In this document: one piece after another, positions 1 to 6,066 of the stretch | Numbering within the stretch: position 1 is the first letter of the stretch | Layout of the letters: every line of letters begins with the position of its first letter | IMG/VR virus record: IMGVR_UViG_3300030099_004565 | Coordinates: 1 to 31,769 of that record | Source: a virus | Direction: 5' to 3' (one strand) | Length of the DNA: 31,769 nt | The notes under the pieces: model-generated | What the model was told of the DNA's origin: nothing | Database searches by the model: none | Seen by the model: only the letters and a program-made list of their open reading frames with translations | Program-made: the position numbers and the translations under genes

Positions 1-100
1 CTTCTAGCAAGTGGGAAAAGGATAAGACTAGTAAGTATGTTGTCGCTGGTGTGTACCTGTCAGCTCATAAGCAAGCGGGCTATGGTTTGAACCTGTGCCC
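1..100. repeat. terminal direct repeat, left copy (contig closes on itself)
   Basis: These bases reappear at 31670-31769. Positions 3-100 are identical to 31672-31769; position 2 is t where 31671 is g. The repeat lies inside one open reading frame that reads through from the right end to the left end without a shift, so it most simply reflects assembly of a circular or circularly permuted molecule rather than a biological long terminal repeat. Confidence 0.95.
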
Positions 101-713
101 CTTTGCTACGTCTTGTCATAGGACTTGTCTCACGGAAACAGGTCGCATGCCCTTTCACGAAGAGAGCAGAAGAAGAAGGACGTTAGCGTTTAAAGCGTAT
201 CCTGATCAATGGATACAAGTTCTTATTATGGAGATACAAGTTCTTGCTTTCAAGGCTTCTCTACTTGGTAAGGAACTTTGGATTAGATTGAATGGTACGA
301 GTGATATTGCTTGGGAACACTTAATAAATATGGCCTGGCTGGTCCGGGATGTTCGAGGGCTTGGCGGTTTCTTTGATTATACCCGTTGGGCTATCGATGA
401 TCGGGCGGCTAGTTCTGATTATCGTCTCTGTTATTCCTATGATGAGGAAAATAGGGGGGCTTTTGATAATGCAGCTGCATACCTTCGATCGGGTCATGCC
501 GTTGCTATTGTTGTTAGTCCGGAGGATTACAAGGCTTATCAATATGACAGTAGATTTATTGATGGTGAAAAGAACGACTTTCGTTTCTTAGACTTTGGAA
601 AGATAGTCCTGTTAAGAGCAAAGAGACTATTTAAAGGCCGTTCGTATGATAGCGGTATCGTTCAACCTATTGAAAGAGCATTGGCTCTTTGTGAGGTGCT
701 CAATGGAAACTAG
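1..713 (+). CDS. gp88/DUF7227-like phage protein, 3' part (gene starts at 31582 across the junction)
   Basis: This is the 3' portion of a gene of about 266 residues whose start lies at 31582; the frame is set by codon TCT at position 3. Visible family hallmarks are an N-terminal Cys cluster (LCPFATSCHRTCL), the block RLNGTSDIAWE, then FFDYTR, and near the C terminus IDGEKNDFRFLDFG followed by LRAKRL and SGIV. This pattern recurs in a widespread phage family usually labelled 'gene product 88' or DUF7227; the label is from memory. The biochemical role is unknown to me; the clustered cysteines suggest metal binding. It sits upstream of the replication genes, and its last codons overlap the next gene by 11 bp, so it is translated as part of the rightward unit. 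Confidence 0.8.
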   Translation, partial: SSKWEKDKTSKYVVAGVYLSAHKQAGYGLNLCPFATSCHRTCLTETGRMPFHEESRRRRTLAFKAYPDQWIQVLIMEIQVLAFKASLLGKELWIRLNGTSDIAWEHLINMAWLVRDVRGLGGFFDYTRWAIDDRAASSDYRLCYSYDEENRGAFDNAAAYLRSGHAVAIVVSPEDYKAYQYDSRFIDGEKNDFRFLDFGKIVLLRAKRLFKGRSYDSGIVQPIERALALCEVLNGN

Positions 714-852
714 ATATTATTGTTTTAATTCAGAGTGTCCAGTTATTGAATTGTCTATGGATTCTGAAGCGGGTGATGAATGTCCTTGTTGTAGAGAGAC
801 TGCTGTCAATGCAGATGAACATGACAAAGAAGAGTATGAGGTGCTCAATGGA
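692..852 (+). repeat. 16-bp direct repeat carrying two translation start sites
   Basis: The sequence TGAGGTGCTCAATGGA occurs at 692-707 and again at 837-852. Each copy contains a Shine-Dalgarno core (GAGGTG), the spacer CTCA and an ATG, and initiates a gene (703 and 848). A shorter version (GGTGCTCAATG) starts the gene at 31370. Confidence 0.85.
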
Positions 853-855
853 TAA
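703..855 (+). CDS. small zinc-ribbon-like protein (50 aa)
   Basis: This short acidic protein starts at ATG 703, chosen because GAGGTG lies exactly four bases upstream, as in its neighbours. Two cysteine knuckles are visible: C-x4-C near residues 7-12 and C-P-C-C near residues 30-33. The spacing resembles a rubredoxin-like zinc ribbon. It overlaps the end of the gp88-like gene by 11 bp and the start of the next gene by 8 bp, so translational coupling is likely. Its C terminus (EVLNG) and that of the preceding protein (EVLNGN) are nearly the same because both encode the start signal of the next gene. Its function is unknown; an accessory role in replication or transcription is only a guess from position. 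Confidence 0.7.
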   Translation: METRYYCFNSECPVIELSMDSEAGDECPCCRETAVNADEHDKEEYEVLNG

Positions 856-1585
856 GAATAACAAATGTATTTCTTTGCCTCCTTGGTTGCTAGTCAACCA
901 AGGAGGCGATCCTTTTTCTACCGTTGAGGCGGCCTATCATTGGTCGCTTACTGGTGGCGGTATGACAGTTAAAGATTATGCAAAAGAGTGGAGCTGGTCT
1001 GTGTTCAATGCAACTCTTTTTTGTGACCAATTAAAGCATTGGCATGATAATTGCTTAACTATTAGTACTATTGTTGGTGTTGGTATTAATAATAAAAATT
1101 CTTTTAATAATACTGAAACAACAGCAACAAAAGAACAACAGAATAAAACAATTACAATTAACAATTGTGAGTATCCTGTAGAGGATTCTCTTTGTCCTGA
1201 GCTGTATGAAAAGATACAGTCATCAGAAGATGGCCGTGAATTGATTGGCTACTGGTTAGAGTTGTATACTGGAGCTGGGTATCAAGTTCAAACGATTGAC
1301 AGTAAAACGATTGGAGTTGCCAAGAGATTAGCAGCGACTGCCAACATTGCCATGGCTTATGATGTGCTCGGCTGGGCTTTTGATAGTGATCATTATCGGG
1401 CGCGGTGGCTCAGGAAACAAGGCATGATGTTTCTGTTTAATCTTTGTAACAAGCAAACGCTTGTTACCAATCATGGCTTCTATATGTCTACACTCAATCG
1501 CAAGGCAAAGAAGAGCAGTAGTCCTGCTTTACCTGTTGAGCCTCGTTATGATGAGTATGGGTACTTGATCGAAGGGGGTGAGTAA
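848..1585 (+). CDS. putative phage replication initiation protein with N-terminal helix-turn-helix
   Basis: The start at ATG 848 has GAGGTG four bases upstream and gives 245 residues. The N-terminal segment (residues about 7-70) opens with PPWLLVNQGGDPFSTVEAAY and contains MTVKDYAKEWSWS, which looks like the winged-helix start of phage replisome organiser proteins. A linker rich in Asn, Thr and Gln follows (about 75-115). The C-terminal part has a helical block around WLELYTGAGYQVQ and WAFDSDHYRARWLR that resembles the second domain of DnaD/O-type replication proteins. The next gene looks like a helicase loader, which is the usual partner of such an initiator. I infer that it binds the phage origin and recruits host helicase. 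No ATPase motif is seen, and the identification rests on layout and weak motif likeness. Confidence 0.6.
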   Translation: MDKNNKCISLPPWLLVNQGGDPFSTVEAAYHWSLTGGGMTVKDYAKEWSWSVFNATLFCDQLKHWHDNCLTISTIVGVGINNKNSFNNTETTATKEQQNKTITINNCEYPVEDSLCPELYEKIQSSEDGRELIGYWLELYTGAGYQVQTIDSKTIGVAKRLAATANIAMAYDVLGWAFDSDHYRARWLRKQGMMFLFNLCNKQTLVTNHGFYMSTLNRKAKKSSSPALPVEPRYDEYGYLIEGGE

Positions 1586-2427
1586 TGGCTAGTCCGAGTA
1601 CAGTTTTAAAATGTCTCAATGAGTTCAGCATGAACTTTAATCGAAAGAATGATTATGTTGATACAATGGCAGCTCGATGGTGTAAGGCCTTTGAAGCTAC
1701 ACCGGATAAGGCTTTGATCGCTGCCGTTCAGGCTGTCTGTGAAAGAACTTTTACCTATCCCCCTACTCTCGGTGATGTGGTAGGGGCTACAAAGAAGGCG
1801 GTCGCGGATATGCTTGGCCATCGTGATAGCGGTAAGGGTCTGAAGCGTTACCAGTTTTGTGATGAGTGTAGAGAACGCAAAGGCCTTGTGTCTACTGCTG
1901 CTCACTACATTTGGACCGCTCCCGATTGTGATGTAACAGGTAAGAAGCATGGCGAGTATTATGTTTCTTGCAAGGATAATCTTTGCGGCTGTCCTGACAG
2001 CAAAGAGTATCGCGGGGAAGATCTGCGCATCTGGTCTATTCGTCGTCAGAAGTTGCGTGATGATCCGCGGCTCGAGTTGATCACTTGGCAAGGCAAAGAA
2101 GGTTTCTTTTTTACCTGTTCAGAGCAGCCCTATTTGAAAGGGGTGGATCGTCAGGGCCGTTTCTTTGACTACACTTGTGATCTGAATGAGTTTACAGATA
2201 GACAAAATAGGATTGAAGCGCGGCGGCGTGGTGATCTTCCTTCTACTCCTTTCAGTAGAGCAGTAGACATAATGATCAGTGGTAACGTCCAAGCAATCTC
2301 TGCTCTTATGGATGGTGATGGCCGCTCTATACCTGTTGAAACCACCCGCCAGGTCGATAGATACGAGTATCGAGATCCTTATGAGGATGACTATGTAACC
2401 AGTGAAGATTTAGATTGGGGTGAATAA
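1585..2427 (+). CDS. putative helicase-loader-like protein with zinc-finger segment, no ATPase
   Basis: The 280-residue protein starts at ATG 1585, overlapping the previous stop (TAATG) with GGGGGTG four bases upstream. Residues 1-75 are helical and include the run FTYPPTLGDVV, the 'PPT' signature I associate with G39P/gp59-like helicase loader N-termini. Residues about 92-140 hold a cysteine cluster (FCDEC, then CKDNLCGC) suited to one zinc site. The C-terminal half is polar and ends in an acidic tail. There is no Walker A motif, so it is not a DnaC-type AAA+ loader; it would act as a non-ATPase loader or adaptor bringing host DnaB to the origin. That role is inferred from the N-terminal signature and from its place after the initiator-like gene. 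Confidence 0.55.
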   Translation: MASPSTVLKCLNEFSMNFNRKNDYVDTMAARWCKAFEATPDKALIAAVQAVCERTFTYPPTLGDVVGATKKAVADMLGHRDSGKGLKRYQFCDECRERKGLVSTAAHYIWTAPDCDVTGKKHGEYYVSCKDNLCGCPDSKEYRGEDLRIWSIRRQKLRDDPRLELITWQGKEGFFFTCSEQPYLKGVDRQGRFFDYTCDLNEFTDRQNRIEARRRGDLPSTPFSRAVDIMISGNVQAISALMDGDGRSIPVETTRQVDRYEYRDPYEDDYVTSEDLDWGE

Positions 2428-3011
2428 TGAAAGTGCTTGTAGCTTGTGAATATAGCGGTGTGGTCCGGTCGGCTTTTGCTGCCCGTGGCCATGATGCGTG
2501 GTCTTGTGACATCTTGCCTACTGAAATGGAAGGTAATCATTATCAAGGTGATGTTAGAGAGATACTTGATCAGGGTTGGGATCTGATGATCGCTCACCCG
2601 CCTTGTCGATACCTGTCTGTATCTGGTAATCGATGGATGGTTAATAATCCTGAGCGACAGAAGCATAGAGATCAGGCCCTTGATTTTGTGCGGCTACTAA
2701 TGTCAGCTCCGATTCAAAAAATATGTATTGAAAATCCTATATCAGTTATCTCGTCTCAGATAAGACGGCCTGATCAAACAATTCAGCCGTTCCACTTTGG
2801 ACACAATGCAAAGAAGACAACGTGTCTCTGGTTAAAAGGTTTGCCCTTGTTACAGCATACTCAAGTTGTTGATCGAGGTGAGATACACACCACCAAATCA
2901 GGTAAGAAGATACCGAAGTGGTATAACCTACCGCCGTCTCCTGACCGAAGCAAGATTAGATCACGGACGTTTGAAGGTATCGCGGCGGCGATGGCTGATC
3001 AATGGGGATAG
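2427..3011 (+). CDS. DNA (cytosine-5)-methyltransferase-like protein
   Basis: This 194-residue protein has a Rossmann-type start (VLVACEYSGVVRSAF, SAM-binding motif I), the catalytic loop HPPC with Cys at residue 60 (motif IV), and IENP at 101-104 where C5 methyltransferases usually have ENV (motif VI). A conserved tail (QPFHFGHNAKKTTCLWLKGL) matches a compact phage family annotated as site-specific cytosine methylases. It is about half the length of Dcm and has no obvious target-recognition domain. No restriction enzyme is adjacent, so it is an orphan methylase; protection of phage DNA against host restriction is the likely role. It is the last gene of the rightward unit, overlaps the previous stop by one base (TAATG) and is followed by a terminator. 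Confidence 0.75.
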   Translation: MKVLVACEYSGVVRSAFAARGHDAWSCDILPTEMEGNHYQGDVREILDQGWDLMIAHPPCRYLSVSGNRWMVNNPERQKHRDQALDFVRLLMSAPIQKICIENPISVISSQIRRPDQTIQPFHFGHNAKKTTCLWLKGLPLLQHTQVVDRGEIHTTKSGKKIPKWYNLPPSPDRSKIRSRTFEGIAAAMADQWG

Positions 3012-3021
3012 ATTAATATAG

Positions 3022-3073
3022 GCCTGTAAAGGCATTTTCTTTTCGTGGCGGGGTACTTACCCCGCCTTTTTTT
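3022..3073 (+). terminator. tandem intrinsic terminator ending the rightward unit
   Basis: The main hairpin is an 8-bp GC-rich stem, GGCGGGGT (3047-3054) with ACCCCGCC (3059-3066), a 4-base loop and seven T residues (3067-3073). A small hairpin, GCCT/AGGC at 3022-3033 followed by ATTTTCTTTT, precedes it and may help. It lies 10-60 bp after the methyltransferase stop. Confidence 0.92.
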
Positions 3074-3192
3074 GTGCGTCGATTTTTAGGGTATTCACGG
3101 CCCTGCAATCATATAGTCTAGGCTCTTGCATTGGGTAGCTGTTTACCTGTTTGATCTATTGCTGTTTGTACTGGTCAATAACTGTCCTCACT

Positions 3193-3227
3193 TGTCTATT
3201 GACAGACCAACAACAGCAAAGATAAAT
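3193..3227 (+). promoter_or_regulatory. promoter P2 with operator-like dyad, driving the 3262 cassette gene
   Basis: The -35 box is a perfect TTGACA (3199-3204), the spacer is 17 bp and the -10 is ATAAAT (3222-3227). The -35 forms the right half of the near-palindrome TGTCTATTGACA (3193-3204), which differs by one base from the perfect palindrome at the -35 of promoter P1. A strong ribosome site (AAGGAG, 3250-3255) and ATG follow. Confidence 0.65.
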
Positions 3228-3261
3228 TATTTATACCATCCATCACAGCAAGGAGCTGCAC

Positions 3262-3549
3262 ATGAGCAAGACACAAACAAACATTGGTATCATTTATCAC
3301 AAAAATTATAAATCCAGGTTGGGAGTAATTAAAAAAGGATTGTACGTTGTACCGACATACCATGGCAGAGAACTCAGGTTAGTTGGTACGTGCAAACTAG
3401 AACCATATGGGGCCTGCTTTGTTTATGACCAAGGTCAACACGGTCCTCACATAAATACCAGGAACGACAGCAAGACATTGAACTGGCACATCTATGTACC
3501 AATGGATCAAAAGCAAGACATCAAAATGTTGCACGAAAAAAGTGCTTGA
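3262..3549 (+). CDS. unknown 95-aa protein in a self-contained transcription cassette
   Basis: I do not recognise this protein. It is basic and rich in His, Lys and Tyr, with no membrane segment or signal peptide; the middle (LYVVPTYHGRELRLVGTCKL) looks like beta strands. The start is well supported by AAGGAG six bases upstream of the ATG. It stands alone between the terminator at 3047-3073 and the hairpin at 3602-3637, with its own sigma70-like promoter. That promoter-gene-terminator arrangement, placed where two convergent units meet, is the classic form of a phage 'moron' gene. Because its promoter shares an operator-like dyad with both main promoters, it may be co-regulated with them. A host-takeover, superinfection-immunity or anti-defence role would fit, but nothing in the sequence proves one. 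Confidence 0.7.
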   Translation: MSKTQTNIGIIYHKNYKSRLGVIKKGLYVVPTYHGRELRLVGTCKLEPYGACFVYDQGQHGPHINTRNDSKTLNWHIYVPMDQKQDIKMLHEKSA

Positions 3550-3601
3550 CTTTTAATTTCGAATACGTTCTATTACTATTGATAATAGTGAAACATGTCA
3601 T

Positions 3602-3641
3602 AAAGCCGAGGTACAAATTTAACAGTGCCTCGGCTTTTCCT
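3602..3641. terminator. bidirectional intrinsic terminator between converging units
   Basis: AAAGCCGAGG (3602-3611) pairs with CCTCGGCTTT (3628-3637), and TAC/GTG can extend the stem inward to 13 bp around a 10-base loop. A T-rich run (TTTTCCTTTT) follows on the + side, ending the 3262 gene. On the - side the stem's own TTT run could also stop the leftward unit, whose last gene ends at 3663. Confidence 0.82.
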
Positions 3642-3662
3642 TTTGGTCTATTGCTGCTGTTG

Positions 3663-4148
3663 TTATTTAATAAGTTTCAATGCGTCTTTTAAATCATCTA
3701 GATTTTCTGATCGCAGTTTCTCTTCTTGTGTCAATCGCTCGTAAATACGAGTGCAAACATACTTAGCTGCATTTACTCTTGCCATCTCACTAGCCTCAGG
3801 GTCAGCCAGTACATTATTCAATGCTTCAATGGCAGGGAGCAGAAGCTGAGCAAACCGTTTATCAACAGCTCCTAGATTAAAAGCATCCAGCTGGGCTAAC
3901 ACCAATGGTTTGCGCTCTCTGACTGTGTGTGAGTTTTGTACATTTCGAAATGCTACCAGTTTTTTGCGCCAGTTAAACAAAGTGTTTGTATGTACACCCA
4001 TTGCCTTAGCAACCTTTGCATAACTCAAACCTTGTGCAAGTAGCTGAGCAGCTTTGAGTTGAGTGTGTGTTAATCCAGTCGCCAGGTCTATAGCATTATC
4101 CATTTCTTTTCGTTGTAAGTTCTTTGGATTACTTTCTTTCTTAGACAT
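3663..4148 (-). CDS. putative terminase small subunit (HTH protein)
   Basis: The 161-residue protein has a helix-turn-helix near residues 26-62: LTHTQLKAAQLLAQGLSYAK, then VAKAMGVHTNTLFNWRKK. This is the pattern of phage small terminases ('AA.LLA.G.s...VA...gv...T...W'). The rest is helical, including a stretch (LPAIEALNNVLADPEASEMA) like the oligomerisation part of those proteins. The start has a clear GAGGAG five to seven bases upstream, and it overlaps the amidase gene by 8 bp. It would recognise the packaging site and cooperate with the large terminase. Oddly, it is the last gene of the leftward unit, more than 22 kb from the large subunit. A DNA-binding regulator is the main alternative. 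Confidence 0.6.
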   Translation of the reverse strand: MSKKESNPKNLQRKEMDNAIDLATGLTHTQLKAAQLLAQGLSYAKVAKAMGVHTNTLFNWRKKLVAFRNVQNSHTVRERKPLVLAQLDAFNLGAVDKRFAQLLLPAIEALNNVLADPEASEMARVNAAKYVCTRIYERLTQEEKLRSENLDDLKDALKLIK

Positions 4149-4578
4149 TTTGATCTCCTCTAAATTGATTTACTCGCCACTTGCACAACCAATCAAACAA
4201 ATGTTTTCCAGGACAAGCTGTTTCACCCAACTCTCGGTGTCCATAAACTTCATTGGCATCCAATCCAAACTGCGACAGCAATCCATTCAATACCATAACC
4301 AATGATTGCTCTTGTCCTGGTGTCATAGATAAATCATTTTCATAATTACCAACAACACATATACCAATAGAGTGTTGATTGTGACCACGGCAATGAGCAC
4401 CTACCCTATCAAAAGATCGACCCATCATTATACTACCATCAGCTACGATTACATAATGGTATCCAATCCCATTCCAGCCCCGGTCATTGTGCCAATCATT
4501 TATCATATCTCTGGTGGTGTTTTGCTGAGATGATGCACTGTGGTGCACAAAGATTTTATTAATACGTCTCATTACCAT
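4141..4578 (-). CDS. N-acetylmuramoyl-L-alanine amidase endolysin (T7-lysozyme type)
   Basis: The protein cuts the amide bond between MurNAc and L-Ala in peptidoglycan. The amidase_2 fold fills its 145 residues. Zinc ligands are visible as His12 in FVHHSAS, His114 in YGHRELG and Cys122 in ACPG, matching the His-His-Cys set of T7 lysozyme; GYHYVI (39-44) and IGICVVG (71-77) are further family blocks. There is no signal peptide or wall-binding domain, so it needs a holin to reach its substrate, as expected for a Gram-negative host. An alternative ATG at 4572 overlaps the previous stop (TAATG) and would shorten it by two residues. T7 lysozyme also inhibits T7 RNA polymerase, but no phage polymerase is encoded here. 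Confidence 0.9.
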   Translation of the reverse strand: MVMRRINKIFVHHSASSQQNTTRDMINDWHNDRGWNGIGYHYVIVADGSIMMGRSFDRVGAHCRGHNQHSIGICVVGNYENDLSMTPGQEQSLVMVLNGLLSQFGLDANEVYGHRELGETACPGKHLFDWLCKWRVNQFRGDQNV

Positions 4579-4847
4579 TTAACCTTGTTTGCCCAATACG
4601 CTGCACTCATTTTACCCTTCTTTATATTTTTTGCGTGGCGAGCTTTAAATGATTTTGCACGTTTTGTCATAGTCCGATCACCAGTTTTACCTTGCTGTCC
4701 AAATCGTATTAACTTTGTACGGTCACCATCTTTGGCCATTACAACATGACTTTTACTGCCGTGTCCAGGAGTGCGCTTCGGCTTATTAAATCCAGATAAA
4801 CCCAAACGTTTCATCGTTGCTTTAGCACGAGTATGTTTTCCCTTCAT
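4572..4847 (-). CDS. DUF6321-like small basic phage protein
   Basis: This 91-residue, strongly basic protein carries blocks I recognise from marine phages: GFNKPKRTPGHGSKSHVV, then LIRFGQQG, then FKARHAKNI and KGKMSAAYWANKVKW at the C terminus. The family is named DUF6321 from memory; its role is not established to my knowledge. It could bind DNA or another acidic partner, possibly in the virion. It starts with an ATGA overlap with the preceding DUF5872-like gene and is followed at once by the endolysin. It belongs to a run of five Lys/Arg-rich microproteins. Confidence 0.75.
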   Translation of the reverse strand: MKGKHTRAKATMKRLGLSGFNKPKRTPGHGSKSHVVMAKDGDRTKLIRFGQQGKTGDRTMTKRAKSFKARHAKNIKKGKMSAAYWANKVKW

Positions 4848-5086
4848 CGTTTCTTTCCTTTGTGTAAACCGTGACGAGCGTGTTGCTTACCCTTACGTGT
4901 AGCCTCTCGCTTCTTGCGATTTGCTGCGGCCAGTTTACGTCTACCAGCTGGAGTGCTTTTTAGCTTTTTAATCTGTGCTGATGGAGCATAAACTTCACCA
5001 GTTTTTTTCGATGGTTTGCCTGATGGAGTGCGCCACTTCTGACGCGTCCATTTTTTCAGGCTCTTCTGGCTTTTTTTCAATGGCAT
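4844..5086 (-). CDS. DUF5872-like small basic phage protein
   Basis: The 80-residue protein is about one-third Lys plus Arg. Its N-terminal block (SLKKWTRQKWRTPSGKPSKK) is the hallmark of a small phage/virus family that I place as DUF5872. A short middle part (YAPSAQIKKL) is followed by a Lys/Arg-rich tail (KKREATRKGKQHARHGLHKG). The start overlaps the preceding 37-aa gene by one base (TAATG). It has no membrane segment. Nucleic-acid binding is plausible from charge alone. Confidence 0.72.
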   Translation of the reverse strand: MPLKKSQKSLKKWTRQKWRTPSGKPSKKTGEVYAPSAQIKKLKSTPAGRRKLAAANRKKREATRKGKQHARHGLHKGKKR

Positions 5087-5199
5087 TATTTTTTCTTAAT
5101 GCGTATCATTTTTTTCTTTTTCGGCTTCATCATCGAGGTCTTCTTCTTTTTTGGTGGTCGTCCTTTTTTACTTCCGTATGTTCCTGGGCCTTTTGGCAT
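5086..5199 (-). CDS. 37-aa Lys-rich microprotein (GTYGSKKGRPP type)
   Basis: This tiny gene is below usual length cut-offs. It begins MPKGPGTYGSKKGRPPKKKK and ends in a second Lys run (KPKKKKMIRIKKK). The 'GTYG-K-GRPP-KKK' opening recurs at the N terminus of small proteins in many aquatic phages, which argues for a real gene. It has a good ribosome site (GGGAGA about four bases before the ATG) and sits tightly between genes: its stop overlaps the DUF5872-like start, and its start is one base after the previous stop. GRPP-type segments are AT-hook-like (R-G-R-P), so minor-groove DNA binding is possible; here the core reads KGRPP. Confidence 0.72.
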   Translation of the reverse strand: MPKGPGTYGSKKGRPPKKKKTSMMKPKKKKMIRIKKK

Positions 5200-5200
5200 T

Positions 5201-5332
5201 TTATCTCCCTTTCTTTTTTGATTTTTTATTGACTACTTTCTGTAAAGTTTTTGCTTGTGCAGCGTGTGATTTTGAAGCTTTCTTCAAACCCTTAATCACC
5301 TTTTTTATTTTATTTTTGTTCTGTTTTTTCAT
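5201..5332 (-). CDS. 43-aa Lys-rich microprotein (IKGLKKASKxHA type)
   Basis: This is another very short gene. The protein reads as a single basic helix with the core KKVIKGLKKASKSHAAQAKT, a block I have seen in small proteins beside lysis genes of aquatic phages. It starts with an ATGA overlap with the upstream 61-aa gene and has a GGTGG ribosome site seven bases before the ATG. Its C terminus is Lys-rich (KKSKKKGR). The tight spacing on both sides supports expression. Function unknown. Confidence 0.72.
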   Translation of the reverse strand: MKKQNKNKIKKVIKGLKKASKSHAAQAKTLQKVVNKKSKKKGR

Positions 5333-5514
5333 CGGTATCCACCGCCTTTAGCTTTGTATTGCTTGGCAAGCATCTGTGCTTTACGAGCTGACCACTGCCC
5401 AGGCTTTCCACCTTTGCTACCAGCCTTTATCTTTTCAAATAATCGCTTGCGCATTGTTGGTTTGGTATAGTTACCTGCTGCATTGACAGTGCTTTTCTTT
5501 TTTTTCTTTGGCAT
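5329..5514 (-). CDS. 61-aa basic protein (GQWSARKAQ type)
   Basis: The protein begins MPKKKKK and contains AGNYTKPTMRKRLF, then GSKGGKPGQWSARKAQML and a closing AKQYKAKGGGYR. This pattern is well conserved in small proteins of marine phages; I know no assigned function. It has no membrane segment and is strongly basic. It starts at a TAATG overlap with the holin-like gene and its stop overlaps the next microgene, so it is inside one translationally coupled string from lysis genes to terminase small subunit. Confidence 0.78.
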   Translation of the reverse strand: MPKKKKKSTVNAAGNYTKPTMRKRLFEKIKAGSKGGKPGQWSARKAQMLAKQYKAKGGGYR

Positions 5515-5843
5515 TATTTCTGTACATCCCTGGCTAAATCTTTTATCCGTAGCTCCTGCACCACTTGACTTATATTATCCACACTACCTACTAAAGCGTC
5601 AACCTTTTTTTCCAAGGCAACCAGTGCCTGAGATTGGTTTTTTTGTAAATCAGCTTTCTCTGCTTGTAGGTCAGCAATCACTTTGTCATACCGACCACGC
5701 AGCATATCCTCTCGCTCAACAGCTTTTTCATTTAGACCATCCATCCGCTTTTGCAGACCCTTGGTCTGAAAAACAAGATACGCTGCAAAACCAGCAAGAG
5801 GACTACTGTTAATCAATAGGTCAATCAGTGATGCCTCATCCAT
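5514..5843 (-). CDS. holin-like protein (BhlA/UviB type)
   Basis: Residues about 6-27 (LIDLLINSSPLAGFAAYLVF) form one hydrophobic membrane segment. The rest, about residues 29-109, is a charged coiled coil (KGLQKRMDGLNEKAVERED and beyond). One N-terminal membrane helix plus a long cytoplasmic coiled coil is the layout of BhlA/UviB-type putative holins. The start has TTGGAG seven bases upstream. It lies four genes plus the microgene cluster ahead of the endolysin in the same unit, which fits a role in releasing the amidase. No separate spanin pair is evident. Confidence 0.62.
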   Translation of the reverse strand: MDEASLIDLLINSSPLAGFAAYLVFQTKGLQKRMDGLNEKAVEREDMLRGRYDKVIADLQAEKADLQKNQSQALVALEKKVDALVGSVDNISQVVQELRIKDLARDVQK

Positions 5844-5845
5844 TG

Positions 5846-6058
5846 TTACTCCAATGTCTCCGCTATGGTTTCGATAAGCGATGGCAAAATCTGAAACGAT
5901 GCCTCTTCAGCAATCATCCATTTTTCTTTCTTTGTTATCCTAGTACCACCATCACTGGCCTCATCCTTGGCATCCTCTACTGCCTGCAATAGATTTAAAA
6001 TCAGGGGCATCATTCGGCGCACAATGGCAATGGTTAGTTTTAATGCATTGCGATTCAT
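5846..6058 (-). CDS. 70-aa protein of unknown function next to holin
   Basis: The N-terminal 26 residues form an amphipathic, fairly hydrophobic helix (LTIAIVRRMMPLILNLLQAV), followed by an acidic linker and a second helical segment ending in IETIAETLE. It has a strong AGGAG ribosome site. The protein could be a lysis accessory or a small virion component; the sequence does not decide. It sits between the tail fibre and the holin-like gene, two bases from the latter. Confidence 0.6.
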   Translation of the reverse strand: MNRNALKLTIAIVRRMMPLILNLLQAVEDAKDEASDGGTRITKKEKWMIAEEASFQILPSLIETIAETLE

Positions 6059-6066
6059 AATTTCTC

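Noticed and set aside
1606-2091. Minus-strand open frame of 161 codons
   Set aside because: It is antisense to the loader-like gene in a unit that is transcribed only rightward; no family motif is seen.
5146-5240. Long A/T homopolymer-rich stretch considered as a low-complexity repeat or assembly artefact
   Set aside because: It is explained by Lys codons of the 37- and 43-residue genes, which have good starts, stops and family-like motifs.
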